This document shows, one piece after another, positions 61,153 to 64,000 of a stretch of 64,000 bases of DNA. Under the pieces are notes generated by a model. The model was not told the origin of the DNA. It worked only from the letters and a program-made list of their open reading frames with translations, and searched no databases. Origin of the DNA: Thermicanus aegyptius DSM 12793 (GTDB lineage Bacteria; Bacillota; Bacilli; Thermicanales; Thermicanaceae); NCBI RefSeq assembly GCF_000510645.1, contig NZ_KI783301.1, positions 2,425,151 to 2,489,150 of the forward strand, read 5' to 3'. Position numbers and translations under genes: made by a program. Position 1 is the first letter of the stretch, and every line of letters begins with the position of its first letter.

Positions 61153-62205
61153 ATGGCTAATAGGATGATTCTGTTTGTATTTTCATTTATTTTTTCATTA
61201 GCGTTTGTGTACTTTGTTTCATACTTATATTTCGGAATAAATCCTTTTGTTCGGAACCCGTATGCTTTGAGCGATCATTATATGGAAGTTACGGTTAATC
61301 CAACGCTAGAGATAAGTACGAAAAAAAATGGAGGAGAGAATGCGCGCGAGATTTTAGAGAAGTTATATAATGCGTTAAAAGAGAAAGAGGTTACGCTGAT
61401 CTATGATGATATCGACAGTGTTGGATTAGGATTATTTGATCCTCGAGATTACTTCGGGAACAACCCGTTGGTGGAGGGAACCATTTTTCCGGCAAACAGG
61501 GAGGCACTTGTAATTTTACGCAATGATTCCTACTCTTTTAAAAAAAATAGGGAAGAAAAGGAGATTGAGTACCTTATTAATAATGCGGATGGTCAAAAGT
61601 TGAAAATTACCGGAATATACGATCAAACGCATCCATTGCATAATGAGGCTCATGAATATGTATATAATTTTTTTGGAAAACAAAATCAAAATATCACCGG
61701 TTATTATTTCATTGATGCAGATTCGCGTCAGATTGTAGAATCGGTCGTAACGTCATTTCAAAAAATTTTTAAACCTTATGATGAATATGTGGTCAGTGTT
61801 ACCGATAAAGGCGTTGCAAAAGAGAATCTTATCGAACTTGTAGTGAATTCGTTAGGGACTGTCGGTATCATAATGATCATTGCATTTATCATTTTACTTT
61901 TTAATCTATCCTTGATCTATGTGATGCTACTTTTCAACGAAAAAAAGAACATCCATATACATCTTCTCTTTGGGGCAACCGGAAAAAGAATTTTTTTGAA
62001 ATATGCAAAGGAAGCGGTAGTGATTTTCTTACTCAGCGCATTGCTGGCCATCTTGATTTATAGTCTTTTTCTCTCCTCTCTGATGAACCAAACGCTTACG
62101 CTCTCTTTTTACCTAAACATTTTTTTAGCCAATGTTGCCTTTCTCTCCTTACTTTGGATTCTCCTCTTTTTAATCGGACGTTTTATTCAAGAACCGGGTA
62201 GGTGA
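61153..62205 (+). CDS. ABC transporter permease, FtsX/MacB-like (first)
   Basis: A 350-aa membrane protein: one N-terminal helix (about residues 8-28), a large outside domain (about 30-235) and three C-terminal helices (LGTVGIIMIIAFIILLFNLS, EAVVIFLLSALLAILIYSLF, NIFLANVAFLSLLWILLFLI). This is the MacB/FtsX layout, used for export or for mechanical coupling. ATG 61153 follows AGAGGACTTTCAAAG; the ORF's first ATG at 61123 is not favoured. AT-rich. Forms an operon with the next two genes. Similar gene sets export or resist bacteriocins, but no peptide gene is seen here. Confidence 0.82.
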   Translation: MANRMILFVFSFIFSLAFVYFVSYLYFGINPFVRNPYALSDHYMEVTVNPTLEISTKKNGGENAREILEKLYNALKEKEVTLIYDDIDSVGLGLFDPRDYFGNNPLVEGTIFPANREALVILRNDSYSFKKNREEKEIEYLINNADGQKLKITGIYDQTHPLHNEAHEYVYNFFGKQNQNITGYYFIDADSRQIVESVVTSFQKIFKPYDEYVVSVTDKGVAKENLIELVVNSLGTVGIIMIIAFIILLFNLSLIYVMLLFNEKKNIHIHLLFGATGKRIFLKYAKEAVVIFLLSALLAILIYSLFLSSLMNQTLTLSFYLNIFLANVAFLSLLWILLFLIGRFIQEPGR

Positions 62206-62210
62206 AAGGA

Positions 62211-63347
62211 ATGTTTTTGCAATTTCAATTAGCAATAAGGGATATTCAGAAAAATATGGGAATGGTGATTTTGTTTTCTCTTCAAATGTTCATTCTGTTT
62301 ATGATTTTAACTTTTTTGATCAGTCAACTCCCCAGTCTAAAATCAGTAGGGAAAGCCTTATCGATAACAAATAAGGAGGAAATTGTATATTTTAATTCTT
62401 ACCAAAACAATTGGACCGATTTTTATTTCGATCGGAACATGTTCCTTTTTTTTAACTCCCTTCTCGATGATAGAGGCGTTGCCTATTCCATGATGAAAAG
62501 TACCGGGCTTGACAATATGAATCGGACTCATCAAGACATTGTGGACGTGATTCTGATCGTGGGAAACTTTGATCGCCGCTCATTCGTCGACCAAACGAAG
62601 TCCTATCCAAGAGATCAACCGGCCGTTTTAATCGGTTCCAAGGTAAGAAGTCTTAACGTCGGGGATACGGTTGAACTTGGGTTAAACAACAAAAGGCAGT
62701 ATCGAGTTACAGGAAGATTAATGGAAGGTGAGGGCTATTTAGAAAAGAGATGGTATCGCTCCCTAGATGACAGCCTGGTCGTCTTCACAACCTTCAAGGA
62801 AGCGGTTGCCCTATATGAAATGGCCGCCATATACGATTTCATTCCCAATTTACATCTGATTCGTCCAAGTGAAGGGCTCATTAGTCAAGTGCAAGAAATG
62901 GCGAATAAGACGAAAAAGCTTACATTAATCCCCGAAACCAGAGGTGTAAAAAAAGTATTGGAGGGGTATTTTCTTCAAAACATCATCACGATTATAAGTT
63001 ACTTCTTGTTTGTGTTTAGTGTCGTTTTTTTCACGATTTCCGCTTTCATCGCTATGCTACGCTTCATCATTTCTAAGAACAAAGTGGAGTACATGACCCA
63101 TCAAATCTATGGAGCTACATTGTGGCGATTAAGAATTCGCATTACAAGCTTCATATCGATGATTGTACTCGTGCCGTTCGTTGTATTTTTATTTCTTTTT
63201 AGGCCTATTATTTTAAAATTTGAAGGTGGGGCAATGATTTTATGGGGTAATCTGCTCGCTGCTGTCTTCATCACGCTCTTCGCTTCATTTTTCTCGGCAC
63301 AAAAATTAAGGGAAAAAGATATCATGACAATGATAAGGAGAGATTAA
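62211..63347 (+). CDS. ABC transporter permease, FtsX/MacB-like (second)
   Basis: About 378 aa with the same four-helix plan: MVILFSLQMFILFMILTFLI near the N-terminus, an outer domain to about residue 250, then three helices (IITIISYFLFVFSVVFFTIS, SFISMIVLVPFVVFLFLF, WGNLLAAVFITLFASFFSAQ). It is only distantly like the first permease, so they likely form a heterodimer. The start may be ATG 62211 (AGGTG six bases before) or GTG 62202, which overlaps the previous stop. Confidence 0.82.
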   Translation: MFLQFQLAIRDIQKNMGMVILFSLQMFILFMILTFLISQLPSLKSVGKALSITNKEEIVYFNSYQNNWTDFYFDRNMFLFFNSLLDDRGVAYSMMKSTGLDNMNRTHQDIVDVILIVGNFDRRSFVDQTKSYPRDQPAVLIGSKVRSLNVGDTVELGLNNKRQYRVTGRLMEGEGYLEKRWYRSLDDSLVVFTTFKEAVALYEMAAIYDFIPNLHLIRPSEGLISQVQEMANKTKKLTLIPETRGVKKVLEGYFLQNIITIISYFLFVFSVVFFTISAFIAMLRFIISKNKVEYMTHQIYGATLWRLRIRITSFISMIVLVPFVVFLFLFRPIILKFEGGAMILWGNLLAAVFITLFASFFSAQKLREKDIMTMIRRD

Positions 63348-63349
63348 TC

Positions 63350-64000
63350 ATGCCTCTAATAGAGATTCGCGATGTTAAAAAAACATATACCACCGGCAGA
63401 GAGACCCATGTTGTTTTAAACGGCATAAATCAAAGCATTGAAAAGGGCGAAAAAGTGGCGATCGTAGGACCATCCGGATCGGGAAAAACGACATTGCTAA
63501 ATATCATCGGTCTTTTGATTCAACCTACATCAGGTGAGGTCTACATCAATGGGCGAAATGTTCTTTCCTTATCAACCGATGAGAAGGCAAAATTAAGAAA
63601 TCAAGTATTTGGTTATGTATTCCAAGACTTTGTTCTCATGGAGAAAGATCATGTGCTCTCAAATGTAATGATCCCCCTTCTTTATGCTTCTCCACGAATT
63701 AAAAAAGGAGATAGAAAGCAAATGGTGGAGGAAGCATTAGAAAAGGTCGGTCTAAGTCATAAGTTAAAAGAAAAAGTGAAATATTTATCAGGCGGAGAAC
63801 GGCAAAGGGTGGCGATTGCCCGCGCGATTGTGAACAATCCATTCATTATCCTAGCCGATGAACCTACAGGTTCATTAGACGTGAAGAATCGGGATATCGT
63901 GATGGATCTTTTCGATACTTTGGTCGAGCAAGGAAAAACGCTGTTAATTGTCACCCATAACGAAGAGATTGCGAAACGATGCGATCGAGTGGTCCAAATA
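63350..64000 (+). CDS. ABC transporter ATP-binding protein (partial, cut by window edge)
   Basis: The frame is open from ATG 63350 (after AAGGAGAGATTAATC) to the last base, 217 codons. Walker A GPSGSGKTTLLNIIG, Q-loop YVFQDFVLM, signature LSGGERQRVAIARAIV, Walker B FIILADEPTG and switch His in LLIVTHNEE. This is the MacB/LolD type of ATPase that pairs with FtsX-like permeases, so the three genes make one transporter. Perhaps 5-15 residues are missing. Confidence 0.95.
   Translation, partial: MPLIEIRDVKKTYTTGRETHVVLNGINQSIEKGEKVAIVGPSGSGKTTLLNIIGLLIQPTSGEVYINGRNVLSLSTDEKAKLRNQVFGYVFQDFVLMEKDHVLSNVMIPLLYASPRIKKGDRKQMVEEALEKVGLSHKLKEKVKYLSGGERQRVAIARAIVNNPFIILADEPTGSLDVKNRDIVMDLFDTLVEQGKTLLIVTHNEEIAKRCDRVVQI

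Overview
The window reads as chromosome of an endospore-forming, Gram-positive member of the Bacillales with moderate G+C and many TTG/GTG starts. This rests on gene content and order, not on a database search. Two blocks follow Bacillus subtilis order closely: sdhCAB with yslB upstream, then gerE, a marR gene, racE/murI, gerM, rph, rdgB (ysnA) and ysnB; and uvrC, trxA, etfA, etfB, fadB, fadR and lcfA. rpsD, tyrS and acsA are also close neighbours, as in Bacillus. gerE, gerM, a GerA/SpoVAF-type germination protein and a CotS/ytc-type coat-glycan cluster show that the organism sporulates.

Layout. 1-5.7 kb: a DnaQ-like exonuclease and its DUF294 signalling partner, then a leftward acyl-CoA-linked group (metallo-beta-lactamase fold hydrolase, AtuA, AtuA-like subunit) behind a FadR-type palindrome, and a histidine phosphatase. 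5.8-13.9 kb: rpsD with a long leader, T-box-controlled tyrS, a class A penicillin-binding protein with two fibronectin domains, acsA and a lone tRNA-Gly(CCC). 13.9-15.7 kb: a large palindrome and an ISLre2-type element. 15.7-27.7 kb: nucleotide-pool and tRNA processing genes, sporulation regulators, lactate dehydrogenase, ferredoxin, an M24 peptidase and succinate dehydrogenase. 27.5-28.7 kb: an AT-rich insert with a frameshifted secreted protein and a small membrane ORF. 29-35.4 kb: uvrC, a VIT-family membrane protein, trxA and the fatty-acid oxidation operon with its regulator. 35.5-41.6 kb: a probable spore-coat polysaccharide cluster with a protein carrying 48 consecutive aspartates. 41.6-51.1 kb: lcfA, a germination protein, and a wall-polymer locus (LCP ligase diverging from csaB, an O-antigen-ligase-like protein, a repeat-bearing membrane protein and a lipoprotein).

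51.2-61 kb is a mobile-element graveyard. Two near-identical 1,438-bp direct repeats are 3' halves of the same transposon (transposase C-terminus, ExeA/TniB-like ATPase, terminal repeats). Around them lie a damaged IS21 element with visible ends, a second IS21 remnant, another transposase remnant, a 5'-truncated lipoprotein gene and two AT-rich cargo genes. 61-64 kb: an AT-rich three-gene ABC transporter, cut by the window edge.

How parts work together. One FadR-type operator motif occurs at three separated loci (4.98, 35.38 and 43.46 kb), tying AtuA/MBL, fadR-fadB-etfBA and lcfA into one inferred fatty-acid regulon feeding electrons to the ETF pool. The sdh promoter carries a good catabolite-response element. 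The most distinctive candidates for follow-up are the poly-aspartate/basic-tail pair in the coat cluster, the csaB-linked operon of unknown exoproteins, and the duplicated transposon end region.
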